Source: Bacteroides sp.
GTDB lineage: Bacteria > Bacteroidota > Bacteroidia > Bacteroidales > Muribaculaceae
Direction: 5' to 3'
NCBI GenBank assembly: GCA_014801535.1
Contig: JAAVEA010000030.1
Location: 1 to 47,133, forward strand
Length of the DNA: 47,133 bases
Below, in pieces: positions 34,396 through 43,624 of this stretch. Position 1 is the first letter of the stretch. Each line of letters begins with the position of its first letter. The position numbers and the translations under genes were made by a program. The notes beneath the pieces were generated by a model. The model saw only the letters and a program-made list of their open reading frames with translations. It had not been told where the DNA came from and made no database searches.

Positions 34396-34935
34396 TTACA
34401 GGAGGATGGCGTAGGATACTTTCATCATGTCAGGACGATTGACGATTATGGCGTTGTGTCTGCCATATAGCATCAGGCCTTGAGGAAGTGTTTCAAACAG
34501 AGTCTCGGCCCAACCTTGAGGAGCATTCATAATCACGACGCTGTGGCCGGGAGTAAGAATATGTTCTTTAAGGTTGTCAAGAGATATGAATGATTCGTGT
34601 GTGGCTATCATCTCGCATTCATGCGCCAACTTGGGTTTACGCTCAATCTTCATGCGACTGTCAACCGCGGTAGCGGCCGTGTGAAAAAGAGGGTCGATAC
34701 CATGTGGCAGAAATAGTGATTGGGGATTCAGGAAGGACAGAAGCCTGTGAAACATCTTGGCCTGACGTTCTATCCTGACGGAGGCACGGCGAGAGTTAAC
34801 TCCTGCATCGATATCCTCATAACCATACCAGCAATAAGCGCGACCGGGGCGCACTACATCTTTCACCATTCTGAAGGCGAAAGGGGAGTGCACCCCGAAT
34901 CCGTAGGTATGACGTAAACGCTTATAGAAGTTCAT
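34396..34935 (-). CDS. Degenerate SAM-methyltransferase-like protein
   Basis: A 179-aa protein that opens with YGFGVHSPFAFRMVKDVV, the start I recall for Bacteroidetes class I methyltransferases of about 230-250 aa. Where those have the Gly-rich SAM loop (LEIGTGxG), this protein reads SLFLPHGIDP, so cofactor binding is probably lost. The C-terminus (GLMLYGRHNAIIVNRPDMM) resembles the family's final strands. It overlaps the yfhO stop (TAATG) and is the last gene of lrp-yfhO. It may be a non-catalytic remnant or a repurposed fold. Confidence 0.6.
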   Translation of the reverse strand: MNFYKRLRHTYGFGVHSPFAFRMVKDVVRPGRAYCWYGYEDIDAGVNSRRASVRIERQAKMFHRLLSFLNPQSLFLPHGIDPLFHTAATAVDSRMKIERKPKLAHECEMIATHESFISLDNLKEHILTPGHSVVIMNAPQGWAETLFETLPQGLMLYGRHNAIIVNRPDMMKVSYAILL

Positions 34936-37424
34936 TACATTTCGTTGACATCCGAACCGTTCTCTTTCTCTGCATTTTTCTTACTCTTCGCGCATTTAAA
35001 GGCTGTGAGACCGAGAGCTCCGAGGCATAACAGGTAGATTAGGATCACTGCGACCATTGATATGTTATTGGTCACTTTAAGACTTTGCGGGTCGAAACTG
35101 AACTCAATCTTATGCTTGCCTGCCGGTATGCGTAAACCTCTTAACACATAGTTCACACGAGCAATCTCAGCCGGTTTGCCGTCGATGGTGGCATTCCAGC
35201 CCCACGGGAAGAAGATTTCACTGAACACAGCTACCCCTCCCTTTGATGATGAGGCATGATAGGTTAGTCGGTTTGGCGCGTAGGTGGTTTCGTATATAGT
35301 ATCTCCAGGCAGTTTCACAGAGGCATTACCGAGAGCGCTTTTGAATTTTGCATCGGCCACCGCCTCCTTGGCCGGGTCGAGAGAATCGAGTGCCGACATC
35401 TCTTTATCGGGAGTGTCTACATATGATATTTTCTCCACAAACCATGCATTGCCCAGTGCATCAGGATTCTGAATATAACCTATGCTGTCGCCCGTGATTA
35501 TATACTTGGCGTTGAGCATATTTATCACTGCCGGATTGTTTCTCATTATCTGGCGGTCAATCAAATCGTTATAGCGAGTAAGCTTTGCTGCATGGTAGCC
35601 ACCGATGGTCTTATGGAAATAAGAGGAGCGTGCAGACCCGAAGCCGGGGATATCCAATACACGGTAGTTTATTGCTGTGTCGCGCAAAATAGCCTCGTCG
35701 ATCGGAGTCTTGTTCAGAGCCTGTTCGTTGTCAACACGATCGGTGAAATTGTCGGTATTCACATATCGCTTGTTTACTTGGAAAAGGTCGAGAAGGACAA
35801 CTGTGGTGAGCATACATACGAAGACAGCCTTATTCTTCACGGCTCCCTTGAAATATAGATACATAACAAGGGCACCCATAACGATAAACAGCAGGCTGCG
35901 TCCGCAATCTGCCGACACCAGCGACAAACGGGTTTCCCTTATGCCGTTTAGTAGATTCTGATATGCGGGATTGGTAAAGACACCTTGTGAATTCAGAGCC
36001 TCAATCTCGCTTGCACTGAACGGTTGGCCGAAAATCGAAGGTGAAATCCATCCTAATAAACATATTCCGGCAGCCAATCCACCTATGGTATAGACCACGG
36101 CGCCATTCTTTTTCAAGAAGTCGGGAGTGTCGAGCATCTTCCTGATACACATCACGGCAAGAAGAGGGATGGTGAATTCAACAACCACCAGAAAACTTGA
36201 CACCGCACGGAATTTATTATATAAGGGGAAATGGTCTATAAAGAGATTGGTGAGAGGCGCGAAATTATGTCCCCAGGATAGCATCAATGCCAGGACGGAG
36301 ACCGCAAACAAAGCCCATTTCATGGGACCTGTAACTACGAAAAGAGCGATTATGGCCAATATCAGAACCACTATACCGGCATATACCGGACCGTTGGTCA
36401 TTGGCTGGTCTCCGAAATATTGAGGGAACTGATACATCATCTGCATCTCCTCAGGAGAAACATTCAATTGTTCAGCCTTGGGAGTGTCCAATACCGACAA
36501 CAGCTGATTCTCACCTCCTACAGGTTTGATTGTAGCGCCTCCTTTCACATTAGGCACAAGGAATGTGAATGTCTCATCTATTCCATAGCTCCATGCCGTG
36601 ATTGCATCACGATCCATTCCGCTCTTGGCTGAAGCATCACCTGAACTAAGTTCTGTAGCGGTTCCGCGCACGGTCTCTTTAGAATATTCATAGGTGTTGT
36701 AAAGGGATGCCGAATTTGCGGCCACTGCAAGAAGCCCCGATAAGATCATGCATCCTGTGGCGATAGACCATTGTCCGGTCTTTCTATTTCTGATAGCGTT
36801 AACCAGCCATGCAATCACCATTGCGAGAATGACAAAGAGGAAATAATATGTCATCTGGGGATGGTTGCTGTTCAATTGCAGCGCGCCAAATAGAGAGGCG
36901 AGAGCGGTTCCGGCCAGATAGCGTCCCCGGTAGCATAGCACCAACCCTCCGATGGTGGGGGGTATATATGCCAATGTCACGAATTTCCAGATGTGCCCGG
37001 CTCCGATTATTATAATGAAATATGAGGAAAAACCCCATGCCACAGAAGCGAAAAGGGCGTTATACCATTTCATTTTCATGCAAAGACACATGATGAAGAA
37101 ACCGAACATCATCGCGAAGAGGAGGTTGGCCGGGTCGGGGAGCCATAGAGAGAACGCCTTTCCTATCCAACCAAGCGCATCAGTGGCCGGATATGACGGA
37201 GCGATCTGGAAGTTGGGCATTCCACCGAACAGAGAATCGGTCCAGCGGGTTGTCTCACCGGTTGCTTCCTTGAAGGCTATACCTTCCTGTCCGTTGGCTG
37301 TACCCTGCAACATATCGTGTTGTTGCAAAACTCGTCCCTCCAGATCGTCGGGGGCGAAAAATAAGACGGCAAACACTGCAAGGCAGAGTGCCGTCAGAAC
37401 GGAGTAGATAATATTTTTACGCAT
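34935..37424 (-). CDS. YfhO-family polytopic membrane protein
   Basis: An 829-aa inner-membrane protein. TM1 (residues about 6-25) is followed by a periplasmic loop with QQHDMLQGTANGQEG and the family motif DSLFGGMPNFQIAPSYP, then about ten more TM segments, a large extracytoplasmic domain (about 545-780) and a final TM (about 790-810) with a charged cytoplasmic tail. This is the YfhO/GT-C-like layout, linked in Gram-positives to glycosylation of cell-wall polymers; its role in Bacteroidetes is unclear. Its start overlaps the Lrp stop by one base (TAATG). Confidence 0.88.
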   Translation of the reverse strand: MRKNIIYSVLTALCLAVFAVLFFAPDDLEGRVLQQHDMLQGTANGQEGIAFKEATGETTRWTDSLFGGMPNFQIAPSYPATDALGWIGKAFSLWLPDPANLLFAMMFGFFIMCLCMKMKWYNALFASVAWGFSSYFIIIIGAGHIWKFVTLAYIPPTIGGLVLCYRGRYLAGTALASLFGALQLNSNHPQMTYYFLFVILAMVIAWLVNAIRNRKTGQWSIATGCMILSGLLAVAANSASLYNTYEYSKETVRGTATELSSGDASAKSGMDRDAITAWSYGIDETFTFLVPNVKGGATIKPVGGENQLLSVLDTPKAEQLNVSPEEMQMMYQFPQYFGDQPMTNGPVYAGIVVLILAIIALFVVTGPMKWALFAVSVLALMLSWGHNFAPLTNLFIDHFPLYNKFRAVSSFLVVVEFTIPLLAVMCIRKMLDTPDFLKKNGAVVYTIGGLAAGICLLGWISPSIFGQPFSASEIEALNSQGVFTNPAYQNLLNGIRETRLSLVSADCGRSLLFIVMGALVMYLYFKGAVKNKAVFVCMLTTVVLLDLFQVNKRYVNTDNFTDRVDNEQALNKTPIDEAILRDTAINYRVLDIPGFGSARSSYFHKTIGGYHAAKLTRYNDLIDRQIMRNNPAVINMLNAKYIITGDSIGYIQNPDALGNAWFVEKISYVDTPDKEMSALDSLDPAKEAVADAKFKSALGNASVKLPGDTIYETTYAPNRLTYHASSSKGGVAVFSEIFFPWGWNATIDGKPAEIARVNYVLRGLRIPAGKHKIEFSFDPQSLKVTNNISMVAVILIYLLCLGALGLTAFKCAKSKKNAEKENGSDVNEM

Positions 37425-37897
37425 TAGTCCTGCTCGTTTGCTACATCGATCTTGATCTGGCGATTCATGCTTTGTTCAAGAGATATGAGAGTTTCTGTCT
37501 CGGTTACTCCGGGAATATGCTGTATCTTATCGTTAAGCAGCTCCATGAGATGCTGGTTGTCTTTAGCATACAGCTTAATAAGGAGGGAGTAGGGTCCGGT
37601 GGTGAAATGACACTCAACCACTTCGGGGATGCTTTCAAGAGCCTGTACGGCCTCACGATACATAGAACCCTTCTCGAGGCTGACACCTATATATGTGCAG
37701 GTGTTGAATCCAAGTTTGTGAGGGTTGACATTATATCCCGAACCGGTTATAACTTTCATATCGATCAGACGCTGAATCCTCTGATGAATCGCAGCTCTTG
37801 AAACTCCACACTGCACGGCCACATCTTTAGAAGGGATACGTGCGTTGCGCATGATTATGTTTAATATCTTCTTGTCGAGTTCGTCTATTTTATCCAT
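37424..37897 (-). CDS. Lrp/AsnC-family transcriptional regulator
   Basis: DNA-binding feast/famine regulator. I place the start at ATG 37897 (157 aa), because the promoter -7 element (37922-37929) overlaps the longer frame's start. The N-terminal helix-turn-helix is ILNIIMRNARIPSKDVAVQC then SRAAIHQRIQRL, followed by an RAM/AsnC ligand domain (about 70-150, including VECHFTTGPYSLLIKLYAKD). It may sense an amino acid. It leads an operon with yfhO and a methyltransferase-like gene. Confidence 0.92.
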   Translation of the reverse strand: MDKIDELDKKILNIIMRNARIPSKDVAVQCGVSRAAIHQRIQRLIDMKVITGSGYNVNPHKLGFNTCTYIGVSLEKGSMYREAVQALESIPEVVECHFTTGPYSLLIKLYAKDNQHLMELLNDKIQHIPGVTETETLISLEQSMNRQIKIDVANEQD

Positions 37898-37921
37898 TTT
37901 CCAATTTGATATAATTTTATG

Positions 37922-37952
37922 CAAAATTACTTATTTATTTATATTGTTGCAA
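37922..37952 (-). promoter_or_regulatory. Promoter of the lrp-yfhO operon
   Basis: On the minus strand TTGC (37952-37949), a 19-base spacer and TAATTTTG (37929-37922) match the Bacteroidetes pattern. Transcription would begin near 37915, downstream of the alternative start at 37924. Confidence 0.75.
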
Positions 37953-38169
37953 GAAAAATGATATAAAATTGGATAAATCTCCCTATAATCATAACAATAT
38001 GAACAATATTTTACCCCGGAAAGAGAAAAATGTTCTGCAGAATATTTTGAATCTAAGAAAATTGGCGGTGTATTGTTACAGTTTGAACACGCGCTTACGC
38101 ATAAAAGAGTAAATAAGTCGTTATTTTATCAGATGGACTCTATATTCACTATATCCCTAAAATTTGCTT

Positions 38170-38946
38170 ATGATCATACTGATAGCGGAATCGAAAACAA
38201 TGACAGCTTGCGATAAGCCGATAGACAAAGACGAACTTTCGGCACATATGCCTCCGGGAGAGGAGCAGGCGGATGAGATTATGTCGCATATTACGGAGCT
38301 GAGTGTGCCCGAATTGGCTGCTGTGGCTAAATTTAGTGGGGCGATGGCTGTGAAAGCCCTTGGACTGGCTTATGAATTTCCAAATAAAACACTTGGACAG
38401 AAGAGTATAGAAGCTTTTACAGGCGTAGTGTTCAGGTCATTTGATTATCCTTCACTCGATGAAAACGATTGTAGGCATGCCGACCAACATATCAGGCTTA
38501 TATCATCTCTCTACGGGTGGCTGCGTCCTGATGATATTGTGAAGGCCTACAGACTTGATTACAACACACCGCTTGCAACCGGAGACAAACCTATGTGGAG
38601 CTTTTGGAAAAAGGATGTCACTATTTCTTTAGTCAAGGAGATAAAATCGAGAAACGGCGAATCAGTGCTTAATCTTCTTCCCGGAGACGCTGCCAAAATG
38701 ATTGATTGGAAATTAACAAAGAACTTCACAAAGGTATGGAAAGTCGATTTTAAGGAGCTGTGCGAAGGGGGAGAATGGAAAACGCCTACCTCAAACCGTC
38801 TGAAGGAGTTGCGCGGTCATCTTCTCCGTGAGATTATTATCCGGCGATTGCACACGCCCGATGAACTGCTTACCCTCGAAACTGACAGGCTTCTCCCTCT
38901 CGCCACTCCCGATTATCCCGATCATATAGCTTTCTGTGTGAAGTGA
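38170..38946 (+). CDS. yaaA: YaaA/UPF0246 peroxide-stress family protein
   Basis: Cytoplasmic DNA-binding protein family that limits free iron and oxidative damage in E. coli. The ATG at 38170 (258 aa) is chosen over a TTG two codons earlier, because family members begin MxxLISPAK-like (here MIILIAESKTM). Other motifs are FNGVVF-like AFTGVVFRSFD, ISSLYGWLRPDD, YRLDYNTPL, FWKKDVTISL and LNLLPGDAAKMIDW. It is monocistronic and divergent from lrp. Confidence 0.92.
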   Translation: MIILIAESKTMTACDKPIDKDELSAHMPPGEEQADEIMSHITELSVPELAAVAKFSGAMAVKALGLAYEFPNKTLGQKSIEAFTGVVFRSFDYPSLDENDCRHADQHIRLISSLYGWLRPDDIVKAYRLDYNTPLATGDKPMWSFWKKDVTISLVKEIKSRNGESVLNLLPGDAAKMIDWKLTKNFTKVWKVDFKELCEGGEWKTPTSNRLKELRGHLLREIIIRRLHTPDELLTLETDRLLPLATPDYPDHIAFCVK

Positions 38947-38991
38947 GCCGCCCTTACCGGTTATGCGCTAAAGAAACAGATGCTCATAAAG

Positions 38992-39026
38992 AAACAGCCG
39001 CCTCCGCCAAGCGGAAACGACTGTTT
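38992..39026. terminator. Terminator-like hairpin between yaaA and the AEC transporter
   Basis: An interrupted stem (AAACAG, then CG, then CCGC with their complements; 38992-39026) lies 46 bases after yaaA and 37 beyond the convergent transporter stop. The outer AAACAG/CTGTTT supplies modest U-tracts both ways. Confidence 0.5.
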
Positions 39027-39062
39027 GCAGGAATTTATTTTAATAACCAATTAAGCGGCGAG

Positions 39063-40037
39063 TTAGAACGCTCCTAAACACAGATCGGTGAGCCAGATCC
39101 ATAACGGACAGAAACCGATGAACAGAATCACTGAAAGTGTAAGGGAAGATGTGCCTGTGGCAACATAAGTGTCGTATTCGTCGGCAATAATAATGCCGGA
39201 GAATGCCGGTGGAAGAGCGGCGGCAACAACAAGCATCTTTAGATTGAGGGGATCCATCTTGAAGAGGAGACCCAGAATCAGAATCACGGCCGGCATAACG
39301 ATCATTTTCATGATAGAACCGAGAACCGCCTGCCAGTTAATCTGAATCTTAATGGCGGAAAGGGTGATACCGGCAGAGAATACGGCCATCGACGCGTTCG
39401 CTTTTGCGATAAGATCAAAAGAGGGGGAAAGTTCCTTCGGCCATGGAATTCCGACAAGAACCCAAATCACGGCCAGGATAGGCGCCCATGCCACAGGCTG
39501 TGCCAAGGCGTGGAGGACAGGCTTCCATGCACTTTCTTTCTTAGTAGAACCGGGATTCTGCTTCTCCAATGAAGCATTCATCAGAGAAAGTCCCACCGGA
39601 ATACCGATTGCGTTTACAACTATACCTACGATTGCCACTACAAGTGCTACGGCAGGGGATGTTCCGAAAATCGGTTCCAGAACGGCGAAACCGAGGAATC
39701 CGATGGTAGGAGAGCCACTGATCAAGGCTGAGACAGCGGCGTCGGCTCCTGTGTTTTTCTTGAAGCAGTATTTAAATATAAAATAGACTGCCATAAACAC
39801 AGCCATGATACCTATGGCCGAAACAATGGTAAGCTTTATATCTTTTGCCAGATCCTCCCTGGAGGCCTGGACTATAGAGACGAACAATGCGGCAGGAAGG
39901 GCGAAGTCGAGCACCACCTTATTGAATTTCTTGGCGTCGTCACCGGAGAAAGCCCCTTTCTTCCCGGCTATGAAACCGGCAAGCATCACCACTATGATCG
40001 GCACTATGGCGTATAATATTACATGTGATAAACCCAT
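39063..40037 (-). CDS. AEC-family transporter, candidate oxalate/formate carrier
   Basis: A 324-aa inner-membrane protein with about ten TM segments in two inverted five-helix repeats (AEC/auxin-efflux carrier fold; first TM LYAIVPIIVVMLAGFIAGKK, middle NAIGIPVGLSLMN, last VILFIGFCPLWIWLTDL). AEC carriers move organic anions such as malate. It follows frc and oxc on the same strand, so oxalate import or formate exchange is a reasonable inference; OxlT-type MFS carriers are absent. The start codon is ATG at 40037, 153 bases after the oxc stop. Confidence 0.85.
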   Translation of the reverse strand: MGLSHVILYAIVPIIVVMLAGFIAGKKGAFSGDDAKKFNKVVLDFALPAALFVSIVQASREDLAKDIKLTIVSAIGIMAVFMAVYFIFKYCFKKNTGADAAVSALISGSPTIGFLGFAVLEPIFGTSPAVALVVAIVGIVVNAIGIPVGLSLMNASLEKQNPGSTKKESAWKPVLHALAQPVAWAPILAVIWVLVGIPWPKELSPSFDLIAKANASMAVFSAGITLSAIKIQINWQAVLGSIMKMIVMPAVILILGLLFKMDPLNLKMLVVAAALPPAFSGIIIADEYDTYVATGTSSLTLSVILFIGFCPLWIWLTDLCLGAF

Positions 40038-40190
40038 AATTGTCTTTTTTAATGTTTCAGACCCGATGGGCGCGATAGGCGATTCAGGCGGGATCGGCGG
40101 ATCAGACGTTTTATCTGTCGATGCCGGAGAGACCGGTTAAAGCCTGTAAAAGCCCATGATGCCTACGCGTCCCATCATGCCTGTTGACGT

Positions 40191-41921
40191 TTAAACTGTA
40201 TAATCGATCAGTGGTGTGGGGTTAAGGTATCCTATGTGACCGGATTCCTTACCTGCGTCAGCAGCAAGCTGCACATCAATAATAGTAGGTTTCTTGGAAG
40301 CGATGGCCGCTTCAAGAGCTTTCTTAAGATCGTCTACGTTATCTACGTAATAGTTCTCAGCACCAAACGCCTTTCCGAGAAGGTCGTAACGGGCGTGAAT
40401 GTCGAGAGTGGTAGGAGCTGGAGCCTCACCGCCACCGGGGTTTACACCGATACCGTTGTAGATACCGCCGTTGTTGAAAATCACTACCGTAACAGGGAGT
40501 TTATAACGGCAGGCTGTTGCGAAATCCATTCCGGAGAATCCGAATGCGGAGTCACCTTCTACGGCCACAACGCTCTTGCCGGTTGCTACCGCCGCGCCGA
40601 TCATTGAGCCCATGCCCATACCCATGATTGACCATGTGGCACAGTCGATACGATGGCGTGGGAGGAACATATCTACGGCATCTCGTGTATCGTCAAGAGT
40701 ATTGGCACCCTCGTTAACGAGAATTACATCGGGATTTGCTTCAAGCACGGGTTTCACTGCTGAAAGAGCACTCCAGTGGGTCATGGGCGAAACCTTTGCC
40801 GCATCGGCCAGACGAGCATGGAACTTGGCGTTCTTCACCTCACTCTCCTTCTGAAGAGCGGGAATCCATGAAGGATCGGTCGACATAGTCTTTCCCTTCA
40901 TTGCTTCAAGGATGCAATCGAGCGATTCGTTTATGTCGCCCACAACAGGAGCTGCGATAGGAACGTTGCGGTCTATCTCTTCAGGCTCGACATCGAGCTG
41001 AATGAATTTGCCGTTCGGATTCCATTTCCCTTTTCCGAAAGAGAGCATCCAGTTGATACGTGCGCCGATAACCATCACTACATCCGCTTCTTCCATAATA
41101 GTTGAACGGCAGGACAATGCACTGAGTTCTCCGTTATCGGGAAGCAAACCTTTTGCCATTGACATCGAAAGATAAGGGATCTTATAGGTTTCCACAAGTT
41201 CCTTGATCTTATCATCGGCCTGAGCGTAGGCAGCGCCCTTGCCGAGAAGGATGGCCGGTTTCTTAGCCGAAAGCAGTAATTTCACGGCTTTGTCTACAGA
41301 TTCTTTGTTAGGCACAACCGGAGCGGCAGGATCAACCGGAGTGAAGAATAGTTTCTCAGCCTCCGACGCATCCATCACCTCAGCCAAAGCCGGTGTAGTC
41401 ATATCGATATATACACCTCCGGGACGACCGCTTACCGCAGCTCTGTAGGCTCTTGCCACAGCTGCCGGAATATCTTTGGCGTGGCTGCAACGGAAAGCGG
41501 CCTTTACCAGAGGACGTGCGGTGTTAAGCTGATCGAGCTGTTCGTAGGTTCCCATATCCATGTCTACCATCTGCGGATCACTGGCACCTGAAATCTGAAT
41601 CATAGGGTAACAGTTGACTGTGGCGTTGGTTGTGGCAGTCAAACCGTTTAAGAAGCCGAGTGATGATACTGTCAGCAAGACACCGGGTGTCTTTGTCAGA
41701 TAGCCGTGAGTTGCCGCTGCCATACCGGCCTGCTGTTCGAAACGGAAGCCATAGAAATTCATTCCGACTTTCTGCATGGCGTAGGCCGCTTCAGTCACAG
41801 GGATGCCGACCAAGCCATAGACATCCATGATTCCGAGTCGTTTAAGAGACTCTGCAAGTATATACATTCCCGTCACCTGCTCCGGAAATTCCGGTGCTCC
41901 GGGTTTAGTCGTGTTTTCCAT
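40191..41921 (-). CDS. oxc: Oxalyl-CoA decarboxylase
   Basis: ThDP-dependent enzyme converting oxalyl-CoA to formyl-CoA and CO2. The N-terminal ThDP pyrimidine domain has the activating Glu62 in GFRFEQQAGMAA. The central domain has ARINWMLSFG followed by PNGKF (ADP/CoA-site region). The C-terminal pyrophosphate domain has the Mg/ThDP motif GDS...NN (456-484). The ending GHIGYLNP resembles Oxalobacter Oxc, whose C-terminal segment closes over CoA. The length of 576 aa is normal. It lies 112 bases after frc, separated by a hairpin at 41958-42001, and precedes the AEC transporter. Confidence 0.95.
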   Translation of the reverse strand: MENTTKPGAPEFPEQVTGMYILAESLKRLGIMDVYGLVGIPVTEAAYAMQKVGMNFYGFRFEQQAGMAAATHGYLTKTPGVLLTVSSLGFLNGLTATTNATVNCYPMIQISGASDPQMVDMDMGTYEQLDQLNTARPLVKAAFRCSHAKDIPAAVARAYRAAVSGRPGGVYIDMTTPALAEVMDASEAEKLFFTPVDPAAPVVPNKESVDKAVKLLLSAKKPAILLGKGAAYAQADDKIKELVETYKIPYLSMSMAKGLLPDNGELSALSCRSTIMEEADVVMVIGARINWMLSFGKGKWNPNGKFIQLDVEPEEIDRNVPIAAPVVGDINESLDCILEAMKGKTMSTDPSWIPALQKESEVKNAKFHARLADAAKVSPMTHWSALSAVKPVLEANPDVILVNEGANTLDDTRDAVDMFLPRHRIDCATWSIMGMGMGSMIGAAVATGKSVVAVEGDSAFGFSGMDFATACRYKLPVTVVIFNNGGIYNGIGVNPGGGEAPAPTTLDIHARYDLLGKAFGAENYYVDNVDDLKKALEAAIASKKPTIIDVQLAADAGKESGHIGYLNPTPLIDYTV

Positions 41922-41957
41922 AATTCTGAGTTTTAAGTTTATAGAGGTTTTAAAATA

Positions 41958-42001
41958 ATAAGGTTATAGGCAAGAATTAGTTGCCATGCCTATAACCTTA
42001 T
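41958..42001 (-). terminator. Hairpin between frc and oxc
   Basis: A perfect 15-bp stem (41958-41972 with 41987-42001) has a 14-base loop and A/T-rich ends. On the minus strand it lies downstream of frc and 36 bases upstream of oxc. It could partially terminate or protect the frc transcript. Confidence 0.65.
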
Positions 42002-42033
42002 ATAATAATACTTTAATAATATCCTGTGCAATT

Positions 42034-43344
42034 TTACATCTGTCCGTCGGCAAGCGGTTTGGTTGTGCCGTTCTTGGCGAATTCAGCCATCTGTTCCTGA
42101 GTATATCCCAGAGAAGCAAGCACCTCTTCAGTGTTCTGGCCAAGGGCAGGAGCCGGACCATATGTAGGCTGATAGTTAGACATCGTGAACGGACATCCCA
42201 CAGTCACGAATTCACCGATTTCACCACCCTGATTGATCTTGACCAGAGTATTCCCATCATAGAGGGATTCATCAGACATGATCTCTTTTGTAGAGAGCAC
42301 CGGACCTACCGGCACACCTGCCTTGCCGAGAATCTCTGTAACCTCAAACTTGGTCTTATCGGCACACCATTCTCCGATTCTCTTATAGATCTCCTGTTTG
42401 TGACGGTCACGAGCGTCGGCTGTGTTGAAGTCGGGGTTTGTAAGCCAGTCGGTGAAGCCTGTAGCCTGACAGAAGAGCTCGAAATCTTTTGCGCCTCGCT
42501 GAAGGATGACATATACATAGTTGTTGGCATCCACAGCAGAGTCCATATCCCCTGCGGGCTTACACTTATAAGTCCAACCGAGAACGCCGCCACCCTCAAT
42601 GTTACCGCCACGGGGAACGCAATCGCCGAACTTACCGTTAGGATACTGCGGGAACTGAGTAAGATAGCCGATCTTGTCAAGAGTAAGCTGGTCACGAGTC
42701 TTGATACGGCAAAGGTTAAGACACGCATTGTGCATTGACTGGTAAACATAAACACCTTCGCCTGTCTTTTCACGTTGACAGAGAGCAGCAAGCAGACCGA
42801 TCAGGAGGTGCATACCGGTGTTGGAGTCGCCAAGAGCCGCGCCCGACTGGGTAGGAATGTTATCCGGACCCTCAAACCAACCTGTGGTTGAAGCGGCTGC
42901 GGCTGTTACCTGTGCAATAGGCTCATAGGCCTTTAGATTCGCATATTTTGAGGAAACAGGGAAACCCTTGATTGTTCCGTAAATACACTTGGGATTGAGC
43001 TTATGAACCTCTTCCCAAGAGAAGCCGAGCTTATCCATTGCTCCGGGATGGAGGTTCTCAACGAAGATGTCGGCCTCCTTGATAAGTTTTGTAAGAATCT
43101 CTTTTCCGTCGGGGGTCTTTGCATCAAGAGTGAGCGACTTCTTGTCGGAATTGAGCTGTAGATAATAATACGATGGAAGATCGGGGTTGAACTGAAGTTC
43201 CTTACGTGTCGCATCGCCTACGCCCGGACGCTCAATTTTTATTACGTCCGCTCCCAGCCATGCGAGCATCTGGGTACATGAAGGACCTGACTGAACTTCT
43301 GTGAAGTCAACTACTTTAATTCCACTTAATGGTGCTGTGTTCAT
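42034..43344 (-). CDS. frc: Formyl-CoA:oxalate CoA-transferase
   Basis: Family III CoA-transferase that moves CoA from formyl-CoA to oxalate, feeding Oxc. The start GIKVVDFTEVQSGPSCTQML and the catalytic Asp173 in LGDSNTGMHLLIGLLAAL match Oxalobacter Frc (Asp169). The mobile glycine loop is GGNIEGGGVLGW, just before the WTYKC segment. The length of 436 aa is close to the 428 of characterised Frc. The gene order frc-oxc-AEC on one strand supports oxalate rather than carnitine or other substrates. Confidence 0.94.
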   Translation of the reverse strand: MNTAPLSGIKVVDFTEVQSGPSCTQMLAWLGADVIKIERPGVGDATRKELQFNPDLPSYYYLQLNSDKKSLTLDAKTPDGKEILTKLIKEADIFVENLHPGAMDKLGFSWEEVHKLNPKCIYGTIKGFPVSSKYANLKAYEPIAQVTAAAASTTGWFEGPDNIPTQSGAALGDSNTGMHLLIGLLAALCQREKTGEGVYVYQSMHNACLNLCRIKTRDQLTLDKIGYLTQFPQYPNGKFGDCVPRGGNIEGGGVLGWTYKCKPAGDMDSAVDANNYVYVILQRGAKDFELFCQATGFTDWLTNPDFNTADARDRHKQEIYKRIGEWCADKTKFEVTEILGKAGVPVGPVLSTKEIMSDESLYDGNTLVKINQGGEIGEFVTVGCPFTMSNYQPTYGPAPALGQNTEEVLASLGYTQEQMAEFAKNGTTKPLADGQM

Positions 43345-43521
43345 AATATTAATAAGATTAAATAAAAAATTTTGGGTTTTATTCTCGCGACTCTATTTTT
43401 CGCGACGGAGCTGCCGGATAGAACATCCGTAACTCACTTCTGACGGCAGGTGATAAATGATTTATGCCTGAACTGTGAGGAGATTGTCGTTTCTAAAGTC
43501 TTTATTACCTTAACAAAGTAG

Positions 43522-43553
43522 AACGGGAGAAGGTTAATCGCCCTTCTCCCGTT
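43522..43553 (-). terminator. Terminator after the LolC/E-type permease gene
   Basis: A perfect 12-bp GC-rich stem (43522-43533 with 43542-43553) has an 8-base loop. It lies 72 bases after the permease stop on the minus strand. The rest of 43345-43624 is the frc leader with no other gene. Confidence 0.75.
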
Positions 43554-43567
43554 TTAACATTTATTTA

Positions 43568-43624
43568 GAGTCCATCCAATAAAATCTGTTAATGTCAAGG
43601 TGCAGCTGCGAGACGGATGGACTC
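43568..43624. repeat. Inverted repeat GAGTCCATCC/GGATGGACTC
   Basis: Arms at 43568-43577 and 43615-43624 are perfect complements around 37 bases. The left arm belongs to a 29-base stretch (43565-43593) found exactly, in the opposite orientation, at 26686-26714; a shorter relative (GATGGACTCTA) occurs near 38132. Confidence 0.65.

Noticed and set aside
40038..40190. Riboswitch or attenuator before the AEC transporter
   Set aside because: Only a weak 7-bp pair (CATGATG/CATCATG) is visible; no known riboswitch core can be read.
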